From JAKAAZ01 sp963817855 (GTDB taxonomy: Bacteria; Acidobacteriota; Terriglobia; Terriglobales; Acidobacteriaceae): 64,000 bases of DNA. The position numbers and the translations under genes were made by a program. The notes under the pieces were generated by a model that searched no databases, had not been told where the DNA came from, and worked only from the letters and a program-made list of their open reading frames with translations. The stretch spans positions 1,364,001-1,428,000 of the forward strand of contig CAWFQA010000001.1 of assembly GCA_963817855.1 (NCBI GenBank), written 5' to 3'. Shown here piece after piece: positions 1 through 8,886 of this stretch; within the stretch, counting starts at the first letter, position 1, and the number at the start of each line of letters is the position of its first letter.

Positions 1-2
1 CC

Positions 3-740
3 CGTGGAGACGCGGTCGTGCTGCATGACATTTCTCTGCGGGTCGGCCAACACGAACACGTCGCCATCCTTGGTCCAAACGGCTGCGGAAAATCCACGTT
101 GATTCAGACTTTGACCTGCCAGCGCTATCCGCTGGTGCGTGAGGACTCGTTTCTGCGAATCTTCGGTGGAGAACGCTGGGACCTGACCGAGTTGAGACGA
201 CACCTGGGCGCGGTTGCGACCGAGCTGCCCGGAGAACGTACGCCGCATACAACGGGTCGCGATGCGGTGGTGTCGGGATTTTTTTCCAGTTCCACTTTGT
301 GGCCGCACTTCCATGTGACAGAAGCCATGTGGCACCGCGCGGATGAGATTCTTCGCCTGCTGGAAGTCGAGCATCTTCGCAACAAGCCGGTCGGACAAAT
401 GTCGGTCGGAGAGACGAAGAGGATTTTGATTGGGCGAGCCATTGTGCATCGACCAAAAATTCTTCTGCTGGATGAGCCCAGCAATGGTCTCGATCTCGCA
501 GCGCAATGGGAGCTGCGGCACACCATGCGCCGGCTGGCGCAGCAGGGGACTGGAATTTTGTTGATCACCCATCACCTTTCCGACATCCTGCCGGAAATCG
601 AGCGAGTCGTGATGATGCGGGCTGGACGCATTGTCGGCGACGGGACAAAGGCTGAGTTGCTGACCGCAGACCGGCTGCATCAATTGTTTGGAGTGGAGGT
701 GGAACTGGCCGAGCGAAATGGTTTCTATCATGCGTGGTAA
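3..740 (+). CDS. ABC transporter ATP-binding protein (5' end cut off by window)
   Basis: Cytoplasmic ATPase subunit of an ABC system. The frame is already open at the first bases (R-G-D-A-V before V-L-H-D-I-S), so the true start lies upstream of the window and the GTG at 18 is probably internal. Visible motifs in order: Walker A GPNGCGKST, a divergent signature SVGETKR in place of LSGGQ, Walker B ILLLDEP followed by the D-loop SNGLD, and an H-loop histidine in LLITHH. The C-terminal tail is short. The divergent signature resembles ModF/PhrA-type stand-alone ATPases, but no permease partner is visible, so the substrate cannot be named. It converges on the arginine operon with an 18-base gap. 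Confidence 0.85.
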   Translation, partial: RGDAVVLHDISLRVGQHEHVAILGPNGCGKSTLIQTLTCQRYPLVREDSFLRIFGGERWDLTELRRHLGAVATELPGERTPHTTGRDAVVSGFFSSSTLWPHFHVTEAMWHRADEILRLLEVEHLRNKPVGQMSVGETKRILIGRAIVHRPKILLLDEPSNGLDLAAQWELRHTMRRLAQQGTGILLITHHLSDILPEIERVVMMRAGRIVGDGTKAELLTADRLHQLFGVEVELAERNGFYHAW

Positions 741-758
741 ATTGCCTCGGACGGCCAC

Positions 759-1277
759 CTATACCTGTAACGGAACCAGGTGTTCCTTGACTCGCACCGG
801 ACCCAGGACAGCGGTATCCGGCAGCGTGCCGCGGGCCATGGCAAATTCATCGCACGCGTTCAGCCGTGGACAATTGGAACAGTCTTTGTAAATTTTATCC
901 GGCAAAGCTGTTCGATCGACCGCTACAAATCCGAAGCGCTGAAAAAAACCGGGAATACGGGTAAACAGGCAAACGCATGGAACACTATGGCTTTCCGCTT
1001 CTTGAATCAGGGCTTCGACCAGGTAGCCGCCGGCTCCTCGGCCTTTCTCCTTCTCGCCGACCGCAATAGAACGAATCTCGGCAAGGTGCGGACCATAGAG
1101 ATGCAGCGCGCCACAGCCGACGAATTCCCCGCCATCGGTCTCCACCACGGTGAAGTCGCGGATGTTCTCGTAGATTTCCGCCGGGCTGCGCGGCAGCAGC
1201 GTGCCGTCGTAGGAGAGGCTGCGAATCAGGCCGTGAATCGCGTCTGCGTCCGGCAAGTGCGCTTTACGAGCCCGCAT
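759..1277 (-). CDS. argA: GNAT-type N-acetylglutamate synthase, last gene of arg operon
   Basis: Predicted to make N-acetylglutamate from acetyl-CoA and glutamate, the first step of arginine synthesis. The 172-residue protein has a GNAT fold: the acetyl-CoA loop is in the VGEKEKGRGAGGYLVEAL region, followed by LFTRIPGFFQRFGF. A Cys cluster (KDCSNCPRLNAC) near the C-terminus is typical of short stand-alone ArgA proteins. I chose ATG 1277 because GGGGAGGAAAAC sits directly before it; the frame is open to 1406 but that part runs inside argH without homology. The start overlaps the end of argH by 14 bases, implying translational coupling. Position at the end of an otherwise complete arg operon supports the role; a generic GNAT is the alternative. 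Confidence 0.8.
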   Translation of the reverse strand: MRARKAHLPDADAIHGLIRSLSYDGTLLPRSPAEIYENIRDFTVVETDGGEFVGCGALHLYGPHLAEIRSIAVGEKEKGRGAGGYLVEALIQEAESHSVPCVCLFTRIPGFFQRFGFVAVDRTALPDKIYKDCSNCPRLNACDEFAMARGTLPDTAVLGPVRVKEHLVPLQV

Positions 1278-2745
1278 GTTTTCCTCCCCGCGATGCGATG
1301 GCGGATTCATTGCCCAGGTCATCCGCCGCTGAGCTGGACTCAATGGATGGCGCGTCGGATTCTGTCCACTGCGATGCATCGAACTCGGCCAGCACCAATG
1401 CCTCACCGACGCGAGAGCGCGCTGTTCCGCCTATTACGTCGTGGCAATCAAGAGTCGCTTCCAAGGTGATTGCCGCGAAAAAATCCTGCTCGAACGCTGG
1501 ACTGAACTCGCGCAGTTCCTCCAGCGTCAGTCCATTCAATTCGCATCCTTTTCCCAGGCAATGGCGCACCGCATTGCCGATAATTTCGTGCGCGGTACGA
1601 AAGGCTATGCCTTTATGCACCAGGTAGGTTGCCGCGGCCATTGCATTTAGAAAGCCATGACTGGAGGCGTCCCGCATTGTGTCCACGCGGAATTGAAGCG
1701 CGGACGTAAAACGGCCCAGCAGGGACAGCATGGCGTGCGATTCTTCGGTGGCCGCGAAAATCACTTCCTGGGTTTCCTGCATGTCTTTGTTGTAGGCCAG
1801 GGGCAGTCCCTTCAATTGCAACTCGACAGCGTGAGAGGCCGCGACAATACGGCCCGACTTCGCTCGCGCCAGTTCCGTGAGGTCAGGATTTTTCTTTTGC
1901 GGCATGGCGCTGGAACCGGTTGAAAATGCCTCCGGCAAGTCGACAAAGCCGAACTCCGTCGTCGCGTAGAGAGTGATCTCCTCCGCGAAGCGGCTGACAT
2001 GCAATGCAATCTGCGCCAGCGCCTGCAAGTATTCCAGAACAAAGTCGCGATCGCTGGTTGCGTCCATGCTGTTCGCGGTCGGCGCATCAAACCCCAGTTC
2101 GTGAGCGATCATGGCGCGGTTCAGCGGCAAAGTCGCCCCTGCAACCGCCCCGGAACCGAGCGGGCAAAGATTCAATCGCTTCGCGCAATCTTCCAGGCGG
2201 GAGCGGTCGCGCTGCAGCATGGAGACGTACGCCAGCAACCAATGTGCGACCAGCACAGGCTCGGCCCGCTGCATGTGCGTAAAAGCGGGAATCACCGCCT
2301 CACCCGCGGCATTCGCCTGTGTCAGCAACGCACGCATCCAGAGGTGCAGATCGGTCTGCAGCGTTGCAATCGAGTCGCGCACGTACAAACGGAGGTCGGT
2401 AGCAATTTGTTCATTCCGACTGCGGCCCGTATGCAGCTTCAACGCGGTATTCCCGATGCGTAATTTCAACTCCAGCTCAACAAAATGGTGCACATCTTCG
2501 GCGTCTGGATGTTTCTCGCGAGCGGAACCGCCCGACTCAAAGTCCGCAAGGATGCCGTCCAGGCCCTCGCGAATCGAATGCAACTCATCTTCCGATAACA
2601 CGCGCAGTTCCGCCAAGGCACGCGCATGGGCTTTACTGGCGACCACTTCATAGGGAATCAGCCGCCAGTCAAAGCGAAACGAGCGCTGCCAGCCATCGAA
2701 TGCTGCGTCCAATGGCTCACGAAATCTGCCCGACCACATTTTCAC
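1264..2745 (-). CDS. argH: argininosuccinate lyase
   Basis: Last step of arginine synthesis: argininosuccinate to arginine and fumarate, in the cytoplasm. At 493 residues it is slightly longer than the usual ~460, with a C-terminal tail rich in Ser/Ala/Asp after the conserved core. The fumarase/aspartase superfamily signature GSSAMPQKKNPD is present around the middle, and the N-terminus MWSGRFREPLDAAFDGWQ is typical of ArgH. The start overlaps the stop of argG by four bases (ATGA). Function is secure from sequence and context. Confidence 0.96.
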   Translation of the reverse strand: MKMWSGRFREPLDAAFDGWQRSFRFDWRLIPYEVVASKAHARALAELRVLSEDELHSIREGLDGILADFESGGSAREKHPDAEDVHHFVELELKLRIGNTALKLHTGRSRNEQIATDLRLYVRDSIATLQTDLHLWMRALLTQANAAGEAVIPAFTHMQRAEPVLVAHWLLAYVSMLQRDRSRLEDCAKRLNLCPLGSGAVAGATLPLNRAMIAHELGFDAPTANSMDATSDRDFVLEYLQALAQIALHVSRFAEEITLYATTEFGFVDLPEAFSTGSSAMPQKKNPDLTELARAKSGRIVAASHAVELQLKGLPLAYNKDMQETQEVIFAATEESHAMLSLLGRFTSALQFRVDTMRDASSHGFLNAMAAATYLVHKGIAFRTAHEIIGNAVRHCLGKGCELNGLTLEELREFSPAFEQDFFAAITLEATLDCHDVIGGTARSRVGEALVLAEFDASQWTESDAPSIESSSAADDLGNESAIASRGGKHAGS

Positions 2746-3953
2746 CGCACGGTCTCCAGATGCTTCTTCAGGTGTGTGAGGGTGCGGGCCGGCAAGCCGA
2801 GAATGCGGATGAAACCGGCCGCGTCCTTTTGGTCGTAGCTATCACCCATGGTGAACGACGACAGCTCCGGGGAGTAGAGAGCGAACTCGCTCGCACGACC
2901 CGCGATGCTGACGTTTCCTTTATAGAGCGCCAACTTGACCGTGCCCGTAACGCTTTTTTGCGTGGTCGCGACGAACCCATCCAGAGCCTCGCGCAAGGGC
3001 GTGAACCACAGCCCGAAATAGACCAACTCGGCATACTTCAGCGCGATTTGCTGTTTGTAGTGCTTTACTTCACGCTCCAGCGTCATCGCTTCCAATTCAC
3101 GATGTGCGGCCATCAGCAGCGTGCCGCCGGGCGTTTCATAGATGCCGCGACTCTTGATGCCGACAAAGCGGTTTTCAACCAGGTCAATGCGGCCGACTGC
3201 ATTTCGGGCAGCAATCTCATTCAGCAACTCCAGCAATTGCACCGGCTCGAGACGCATGCCATTTACAGACACAGGAGTGCCTTGCTCGAAGCCAATCTCC
3301 ACAGTTTCCGTGCGGTCGGGCGCATCCTGCGGTGAACGAGTCCACACCCAGGTGCTCTCCAACGGACCATTGCCTGCATCCTCCAACTCGCCGCCTTCGT
3401 GACTGATGTGCCATAAATTGCGATCGCGCGAATGGATTTTTTCGCGGCTTTGGGCCACCTGAATCCCATGTGCTTCAGCGTAATCAAGGCAGTCTTCGCG
3501 CGACTTCAAGTCCCATTCGCGCCACGGCGCAATGATCTTCAGCTCCGGCGCAAGAGCTTGGTAGGCATGTTCAAATCGCACCTGATCGTTGCCTTTTCCA
3601 GTCGACCCATGCGAAAGCGCCTCCGCGCCCTCAGCCAGCGCCACTTCGACTTGATGCTTGGCGATGACGGGTCGCGCCATGGAGGTGCCGAGCAGATATT
3701 TATCCTCATATACCGCTCCCGCGCGCACCGTCGGGAACACATAATCCGTCAAAAATTCTTCGCGCAAATCCAGCACAACGGCCTTCTTGGCGCCGGTGGC
3801 ATAGGCCTTGGCCTTCACTGCGTCCAGGTCTTCTCCCTGACCAACATCGGCGATCATCGCGATCACATCCATGCCATAGTTCTCGTTCAGCCACGGAATA
3901 ATGATGGACGTATCAAGGCCGCCGGAATATGCCAACACAACTTTCTTTGCCAT
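2742..3953 (-). CDS. argG: argininosuccinate synthase
   Basis: Joins citrulline and aspartate at the expense of ATP to form argininosuccinate. 403 residues, normal family length. The N-terminal ATP pyrophosphatase loop AYSGGLDTS is intact and the citrulline/aspartate-binding GSTGKGNDQVRFE motif is present. A strong ribosome-binding site (AAAAAGGAG, 7 bases before ATG) precedes the gene, which is the only arg gene in the run separated from its upstream neighbour (argF, 24-base gap) rather than overlapping it. Confidence 0.97.
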   Translation of the reverse strand: MAKKVVLAYSGGLDTSIIIPWLNENYGMDVIAMIADVGQGEDLDAVKAKAYATGAKKAVVLDLREEFLTDYVFPTVRAGAVYEDKYLLGTSMARPVIAKHQVEVALAEGAEALSHGSTGKGNDQVRFEHAYQALAPELKIIAPWREWDLKSREDCLDYAEAHGIQVAQSREKIHSRDRNLWHISHEGGELEDAGNGPLESTWVWTRSPQDAPDRTETVEIGFEQGTPVSVNGMRLEPVQLLELLNEIAARNAVGRIDLVENRFVGIKSRGIYETPGGTLLMAAHRELEAMTLEREVKHYKQQIALKYAELVYFGLWFTPLREALDGFVATTQKSVTGTVKLALYKGNVSIAGRASEFALYSPELSSFTMGDSYDQKDAAGFIRILGLPARTLTHLKKHLETVR

Positions 3954-3977
3954 GTAAAACTCCTTTTTCTAATCTTG

Positions 3978-5087
3978 TTAGTAGGACGATTGAGTCGAAC
4001 GCTTCCGTCGGACGCGAGTGAACGGCCGCACACCTTCAGGGTGCGAAGCCGTACCATCGGTGAGCGGTGCGGCGTCCAGCAACAGAAGAAGAATGGCTTT
4101 CTGCACATGCATTCGATTCTCCGCCTGGTCGAAAACGATGGACTGCGCGCTATCCATCACTTCGTCGGTGACTTCGTTGCCACGACGAGCCGGCAGACAG
4201 TGCATGAATACAGCCTGCGGCGCTGCCAGTGACATCATCTGGCTATTGACCTGGTAGGAGGCGAAAATTTGCTGCCGCAGTTCTGCTTCGCTTTCCTGTC
4301 CCATGCTCGCCCACTGATCGGTGTAGATGGCATCTGCGCCAGAGACAGCGTCGCTGGGATCATTCACGCAGGTGACAGTACCTGCGGGAATGTCTCCGGT
4401 GTTTTGCGCCAGTACTTCCGCCGCAGCAAGAAACTCCGGCTTAGGCTCATAGCCGTTGGGCGATGCCAGCGTAATGTTCACTCCCGTCAACACCGATGTC
4501 ATCAGCAGTGAGTTGGCGACATTGTTGCCATCACCGACATAAGCCAATCTCAATCCGCATAGATCGCCGAAGCGCTCCTCCAGCGTGAATATGTCAGCAA
4601 GAGCCTGGCAAGGATGCTCGATATCGCTCAGCGCATTCACCACCGGGACGCGCGCAAACCGCGCCATTTCCGTGATGGTGTCGTGGCTGAAGGTGCGCAG
4701 CACAATCACATCGATCCAGCGCTCCAGATTGTGTGCCACGTCAGCCAGCGTTTCCCGCTCGCCCAGCCGTGAACCTTTTTGATCGATAAAAATCGCGGAG
4801 CCACCGAGCGTGTTGATGCCAGTCTCAAATGTCATCCGGGTGCGGAGCGAATCCTTCTCAAAGAACATTACCAGTTGCTTGGCTGCGAGCGCCTGCCTGT
4901 AGAGTTCCGGTTGCGCCTTCACGGCGTGGGCAGTGTCCAGAATCAATCGCACCTCCGCTGCGCTCAAATCGCGGATCGAGCATAGGTCGCGTCCCGCCAG
5001 CGTGTTCGGGTGGTTGGCAGCGGAGAGGGAAAAGGGATCGTCCTGCGCGAGTGCAGTCGACTTCATCGCGTACGATTTTGGGGTCAT
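3978..5087 (-). CDS. argF: ornithine carbamoyltransferase
   Basis: Transfers carbamoyl phosphate to ornithine giving citrulline. 369 residues, longer than the usual 305-335: there are about 25 extra residues at the N-terminus and a tail of about 30 rich in Arg/Ser after the normal end. The carbamoyl-phosphate loop reads DSLRTR instead of the textbook STRTR. HPCQALAD, the ornithine loop DQWASMGQE and the catalytic MHCLPARRG are intact; the SMG loop argues for ornithine rather than acetyl- or succinyl-ornithine as substrate. ATG 5087 overlaps the argD stop by four bases, which fixes the start. Confidence 0.93.
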   Translation of the reverse strand: MTPKSYAMKSTALAQDDPFSLSAANHPNTLAGRDLCSIRDLSAAEVRLILDTAHAVKAQPELYRQALAAKQLVMFFEKDSLRTRMTFETGINTLGGSAIFIDQKGSRLGERETLADVAHNLERWIDVIVLRTFSHDTITEMARFARVPVVNALSDIEHPCQALADIFTLEERFGDLCGLRLAYVGDGNNVANSLLMTSVLTGVNITLASPNGYEPKPEFLAAAEVLAQNTGDIPAGTVTCVNDPSDAVSGADAIYTDQWASMGQESEAELRQQIFASYQVNSQMMSLAAPQAVFMHCLPARRGNEVTDEVMDSAQSIVFDQAENRMHVQKAILLLLLDAAPLTDGTASHPEGVRPFTRVRRKRSTQSSY

Positions 5088-6331
5088 GCGTGAGCTCCTT
5101 GCGCTGCGGCTGAAAGATTCGCAGCGGATACGCCGGACAAAATCTCATCCAGCGCTTGTACGGCATGGTCAATATGTTTAGGCTCGACGATGAACGGCGG
5201 TAAGAACCGCAAGACTGTCTCGCTTGTTCGATTGATGACGATGTGGCGCTCCAGCATCTGCGCGACTACATGTTTCGCCAACTCGGGATCCGCCAGTTCC
5301 ATCCCTAGCATCAATCCTTTGCCGCGGACATCCACAACGGCGGAGTGACGCGCTGCGAGTGGTTGCAATTGATCGAAGAAATATTTGCCCGTCTCGCGGA
5401 TATGGTCCAGAAGGTTATCGCGACGCATAGTGTCGATGACCGCAATCGCCACCGCGCAAGCGAGTGGGCCGCCTCCAAATGTGGTGCCGTGCATGCCGGG
5501 GGAAAGCGCACGCGCAGCCTCTTCCGTGCAAAGCATCGCGCCAATCGGGATTCCGCCACCAAGCGGCTTCGCCAACGTGGTCACATCCGGTAGGATGCCG
5601 TAATGCTGATACGCGCACCACTCACCGGTGCGGCCAAGTCCGCTTTGGATTTCATCGGCCAATAACAACGCACCCGTTTGCTGAGTGAGGCGACGCACCG
5701 CCGCGAAAAATTCTTTTGACACAGGGCGGATGCCGCCTTCTCCTTGCACCGGTTCCAAACAAACCGCACACACTTCGTCGGAGAATTTCGCTTCTAAGTC
5801 GGCAACGTCGTTGAAGCGCACAAACTCAACGCCAGCAAGCAACGGTTCAAAAGGCTTGCGGTAATTCTGCTTGTGAGTCGTTGAAACCGAACCCATGGTG
5901 CGGCCATGAAAGCTGTGCTCCAACGCCAGAATTTTCGTTCCCAGTCGATGGCCTTCCGACCGGCGCAGGGTTGCGTAGGCGCGCGCCAGCTTCAACGCAG
6001 CCTCCCACGCCTCGGTTCCGCTGTTGCAGAAAAAGACTCGATCCAGCCCCGTCATTTCGGTTAGACGTAGCGCAAGCTCCGCCTGCCCCGGATGGTAAAA
6101 GAGGTTGGACGTGTGGATGAGCTTTCGGCTCTGCTGTTCGATTGCGGCAAGAACCGCTGGATGACCATAACCGAGCCCGCACACTCCGATGCCGCTCAGC
6201 AGGTCAAGGTAGCGGACACCATTCTCATCTATCAGATGAACGCCTTCGCCGCCAACGAAACTGATGGGCGTGCGATCGTATGTTCTGACTAATAATTTTG
6301 CTTCCGCGGTGCGAGTGTCGTTCAGTTTCAT
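5084..6331 (-). CDS. argD: acetylornithine aminotransferase
   Basis: PLP-dependent class III aminotransferase converting N-acetylglutamate semialdehyde to N-acetylornithine. 415 residues from ATG 6331. Visible landmarks: cofactor-binding FCNSGTEAWEAALKLAR, the LLLADEIQSGLGRTG stretch with the PLP-contacting Asp, and the Schiff-base lysine in TTLAKPLGGG. The start is set by the ATGA overlap with argB and a strong GGAGGTGA ribosome-binding site; an upstream in-frame extension to 6373 has no homology. The PLP enzyme could also accept succinyl-diaminopimelate intermediates, as known for the family. Confidence 0.95.
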   Translation of the reverse strand: MKLNDTRTAEAKLLVRTYDRTPISFVGGEGVHLIDENGVRYLDLLSGIGVCGLGYGHPAVLAAIEQQSRKLIHTSNLFYHPGQAELALRLTEMTGLDRVFFCNSGTEAWEAALKLARAYATLRRSEGHRLGTKILALEHSFHGRTMGSVSTTHKQNYRKPFEPLLAGVEFVRFNDVADLEAKFSDEVCAVCLEPVQGEGGIRPVSKEFFAAVRRLTQQTGALLLADEIQSGLGRTGEWCAYQHYGILPDVTTLAKPLGGGIPIGAMLCTEEAARALSPGMHGTTFGGGPLACAVAIAVIDTMRRDNLLDHIRETGKYFFDQLQPLAARHSAVVDVRGKGLMLGMELADPELAKHVVAQMLERHIVINRTSETVLRFLPPFIVEPKHIDHAVQALDEILSGVSAANLSAAAQGAHA

Positions 6332-7110
6332 GCCACCATCACCTCCGTACCTTGTGGGGTTCGTGCCGAGCAAATATCGGGCAACAATGATGCTGCGTCC
6401 GCGGGAAAGATGCGTACGCGCTGCACGCCACCCAACAACGCCTCACGACATGCCCCCAGCTTTGGAAGCATGCCTCCACTGACAACGGCGCTGCGCGTCA
6501 GCTCTGGAATCTGTTTCAATGTGAGCCAGCGCATCACTTCGCCATCGGCGCCGCGTACTCCGGGGACGTCGGTCAAAAATACGAGTACGTCGGCATGACA
6601 GGTCATCGCGCAGGCCGCTGCCATCTCGTCCGCGTTGACGTTGTAGTATTCGCCGTCGAAACCGAGGGCCACGCTGGAGAGCACCGGAATGGCGCCCATC
6701 TGCCAGATGGCCAGAAGCCAACGTGGATCCGACGACGCGATTTCTCCCACATAGCCAAGGTCAGGCGCGGTGCGCTTTTTGCGGGCGCGAAACACCAGGC
6801 CGTCGCCGCCAGAAAGTCCAACGGCGGCTTGCCCGTGTTTGCCGATCGCCGCCACCAATTGCTTGTTCACGCGTCCGGCGAGCACCATCAACGCCGCATC
6901 GCGCGTTTCTGCATCGGTAACTCGCAGACCCGCGACAAATTCGCTTTGCTTGCCAAGCTGTGCCAGCGTGCGCGTCAGGGCCGCTCCACCACCGTGAACC
7001 ACGGCAACCTGATGACCATCGCGCACCAGGTCGACAATCGCCTGCGTACTGCCGCGCAGCGTGGAAGGATTTTCCAGCGACGCTCCACCGAGCTTGATCA
7101 CAAATTTCAT
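6328..7110 (-). CDS. argB: acetylglutamate kinase
   Basis: Phosphorylates N-acetylglutamate, the usual committed and feedback-regulated step. 260 residues, normal for the amino-acid kinase family without a regulatory N-terminal helix; the lack of that helix is typical of arginine-insensitive forms, so feedback control is uncertain. Motifs: KLGGASLEN at the N-terminus, VVHGGGAALTR for the ATP/substrate glycine loop, VNADEMAAA and LTDVPGV in the nucleotide site. ATG 7110 overlaps the argC stop by four bases; the much longer open frame upstream to 7596 lies inside argC and is discarded. Confidence 0.95.
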   Translation of the reverse strand: MKFVIKLGGASLENPSTLRGSTQAIVDLVRDGHQVAVVHGGGAALTRTLAQLGKQSEFVAGLRVTDAETRDAALMVLAGRVNKQLVAAIGKHGQAAVGLSGGDGLVFRARKKRTAPDLGYVGEIASSDPRWLLAIWQMGAIPVLSSVALGFDGEYYNVNADEMAAACAMTCHADVLVFLTDVPGVRGADGEVMRWLTLKQIPELTRSAVVSGGMLPKLGACREALLGGVQRVRIFPADAASLLPDICSARTPQGTEVMVA

Positions 7111-8172
7111 GCCAACCCTTCCTGCTCCGGCCAACCGAACAGCAGATTCATGTTCTGCACCGCCTGGCTCGCCGCACCCTTCAGCAGATTGTCTAAACAT
7201 GCAACGACGATCAGGCGTTTGCCGTCGTTTGCCAGCGCAAACCCGAGATCGCAGTAGCTGGTCCGCACCGAAAATTGAATCTCCGGCAAGCGCGTGCCAT
7301 GCCACCGAACCATCGGAGAGTCGGCATAAAAACTCCGAAAACAGCCATCGATTTCTTCTGGCGTCGACTGCTTCTTCAAGTTCACGTAAACCGTGGAAAA
7401 GATTCCCCGCGGAATTGGCAGCAGGTGCGGAGTAAAAATAATGTCCTGCGCTTTCAATCCAAGCTGCTCTAAAAATTCCCCGGTATGTCGGTGGTTGAAT
7501 ACGGAGTACGCCGATAGATTGTCTGCAGCATGCATAAAATGCGTTTTCGCAGTCGGCGTCTTTCCTGCTCCAGATACGCCCGACTTCGAGTCGCAAACAA
7601 TTCCGCGATCCAGATCGATCCTATTTTCGCGAACTAATGGAGCCAGGGCGAGGATGACGGAGGTCGCATAACATCCCGGGTTGGCAACCAGCTTCGCCTT
7701 CGCAATTTGTTTCCGATGCAGCTCCGGCAATCCATACACGGCCCCTTGCTGGATAGACTCGGCCGCAGCGGGATCGTGATCTTCAAGTTTATAAATCGCT
7801 CGATTTGTTTCATCGTCCAGCCGCCACGCGCCGCTTAAGTCGATGACGCGCACACCGTGCTGCAACAACTTCGGGACCCAGGCACGCGACTGTCTCGTGC
7901 GGCGTCGCCAGGAACACCACGTCTATTTTCCATTTTCGTAGCGCATCCCAGTGAAACGGCTCCACGGTCACATTGTGGGCGCCGTTGTTGTCTGCGAGTT
8001 GTGGATGCAGATCTGTCAACGCGACACGCGCGCCCTTCTCTTCTTCCGGACGGCCGAAAAACAACGGCGACTGCCCGCGCAGCCGCGGATGATGCAATAG
8101 CAGCCGTGCCAACTCTGCGCCGGCATAACCACTGACGCCGAATACTGCGGTTTGGTGTTGGGGGGAAGTCAT
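7107..8172 (-). pseudogene. argC: N-acetyl-gamma-glutamyl-phosphate reductase, split by a frameshift
   Basis: NADPH-dependent reductase acting between argB and argD. Two adjoining frames encode one protein. The 5' part starts at ATG 8172 with the dinucleotide motif FGVSGYAGAELARLLLHHP and runs to FLATPHET; the 3' part continues with WVPKLLQHGVRVIDLSGAWRL and holds the active-site Cys in LVANPGCYAT and the C-terminal dehydrogenase domain. Removing one T at about 7891 (an A on the coding strand) restores HET-SRA-WVP. Everything else, including the 4-base overlaps with argR and argB, is intact. A dead argC inside an intact operon is unlikely in a prototroph, so sequence error is as plausible as a real mutation. 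Confidence 0.88.
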
Positions 8173-8609
8173 GCTTCGAGCAAATTCTCCAATCGATGGC
8201 GCAGGCTGCTGGCGTGTTTCTGGTCCTGGCAAATAATCAAGACGGTGTCGTCTCCGGCGATAGTGCCCAGCACCTCCGGAATGCGCTCGTGATCGAGCGA
8301 AGCGGCAACAGGTTGAGCGCTGCCTGTCGTCGTGCGCAGTACTAGTTGATTCGTCGCCTGCCGGACGGCCAGCCCAAAATTTGCGAACACATCATCCAGC
8401 GAAGGCAGATCGTCATTTCCAGCGGAGCCGTTGGGCACAGCATAACCATTCGGTCCTTTATATAGACGCAAATCGTGAATATCGCGTGAGAGCGTCGCCT
8501 GAGTGACGTCAAATCCCCGCCGCACCAGCTTGCGACGCAGTTGGTCCTGGCTGACGACAGGGCCCTCGCTCAGCAACTGACGAATCGCATTGTGACGTTC
8601 GTTCTTCAT
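8169..8609 (-). CDS. argR: arginine repressor ArgR
   Basis: DNA-binding regulator that uses arginine as corepressor. 146 residues from ATG 8609. The N-terminal winged helix-turn-helix shows VTQATLSRDIHDL, the recognition-helix motif of ArgR/AhrC; the C-terminal half has the hexamerisation/arginine-binding pattern, with GTIAGDDTVLIICQD near the end. An open frame extends to 8681 but that region is the operator and lacks homology. It is the first gene of the operon it presumably controls, with two ARG-box-like palindromes just upstream, so it probably represses itself along with the pathway. Confidence 0.93.
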   Translation of the reverse strand: MKNERHNAIRQLLSEGPVVSQDQLRRKLVRRGFDVTQATLSRDIHDLRLYKGPNGYAVPNGSAGNDDLPSLDDVFANFGLAVRQATNQLVLRTTTGSAQPVAASLDHERIPEVLGTIAGDDTVLIICQDQKHASSLRHRLENLLEA

Positions 8610-8643
8610 GGTCGATTTCCACGCGAAGCGCGGTGTCTCTAAG

Positions 8644-8677
8644 TGTATAACAATACAAACTTGTGCATAAATATGCA
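8644..8677 (-). promoter_or_regulatory. Tandem ARG boxes (ArgR operator) before argR
   Basis: Two AT-rich imperfect palindromes lie 35-70 bases upstream of argR: TGTATAACAATACA at 8644-8657 and TGCATAAATATGCA at 8664-8677. Each has 5-base arms around a 4-base centre and resembles the ArgR/AhrC ARG-box half-sites; their centres are 20 bases apart, close to the ~21-base spacing of paired ARG boxes on one DNA face. On the minus strand TTGCAT, 17 bases, TATTGT overlap the boxes and could be the operon promoter. Confidence 0.75.
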
Positions 8678-8886
8678 ACAACTCCGAAATGTTATCGAAG
8701 CGGGATCATAGTGGCATGGAAGGCGCGTGTACAAGGGAACTGTGGGCACATTGTTTGCCGGTGTTGGAAATGGAGCACTTACACCTGATTTCGACTCCAG
8801 ACATGTTCCTCAAGTCTGATATAACGGGGTTTGCCGCGGGCATCGCGGGATTATGCGATTGCTCGAGATGGCATGAGAAGGTTTGA

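Noticed and set aside
125..568. Open frame on the minus strand opposite the ABC ATPase
   Set aside because: It mirrors the real gene, has no motif or start signal, and is a shadow of GC-rich coding sequence.
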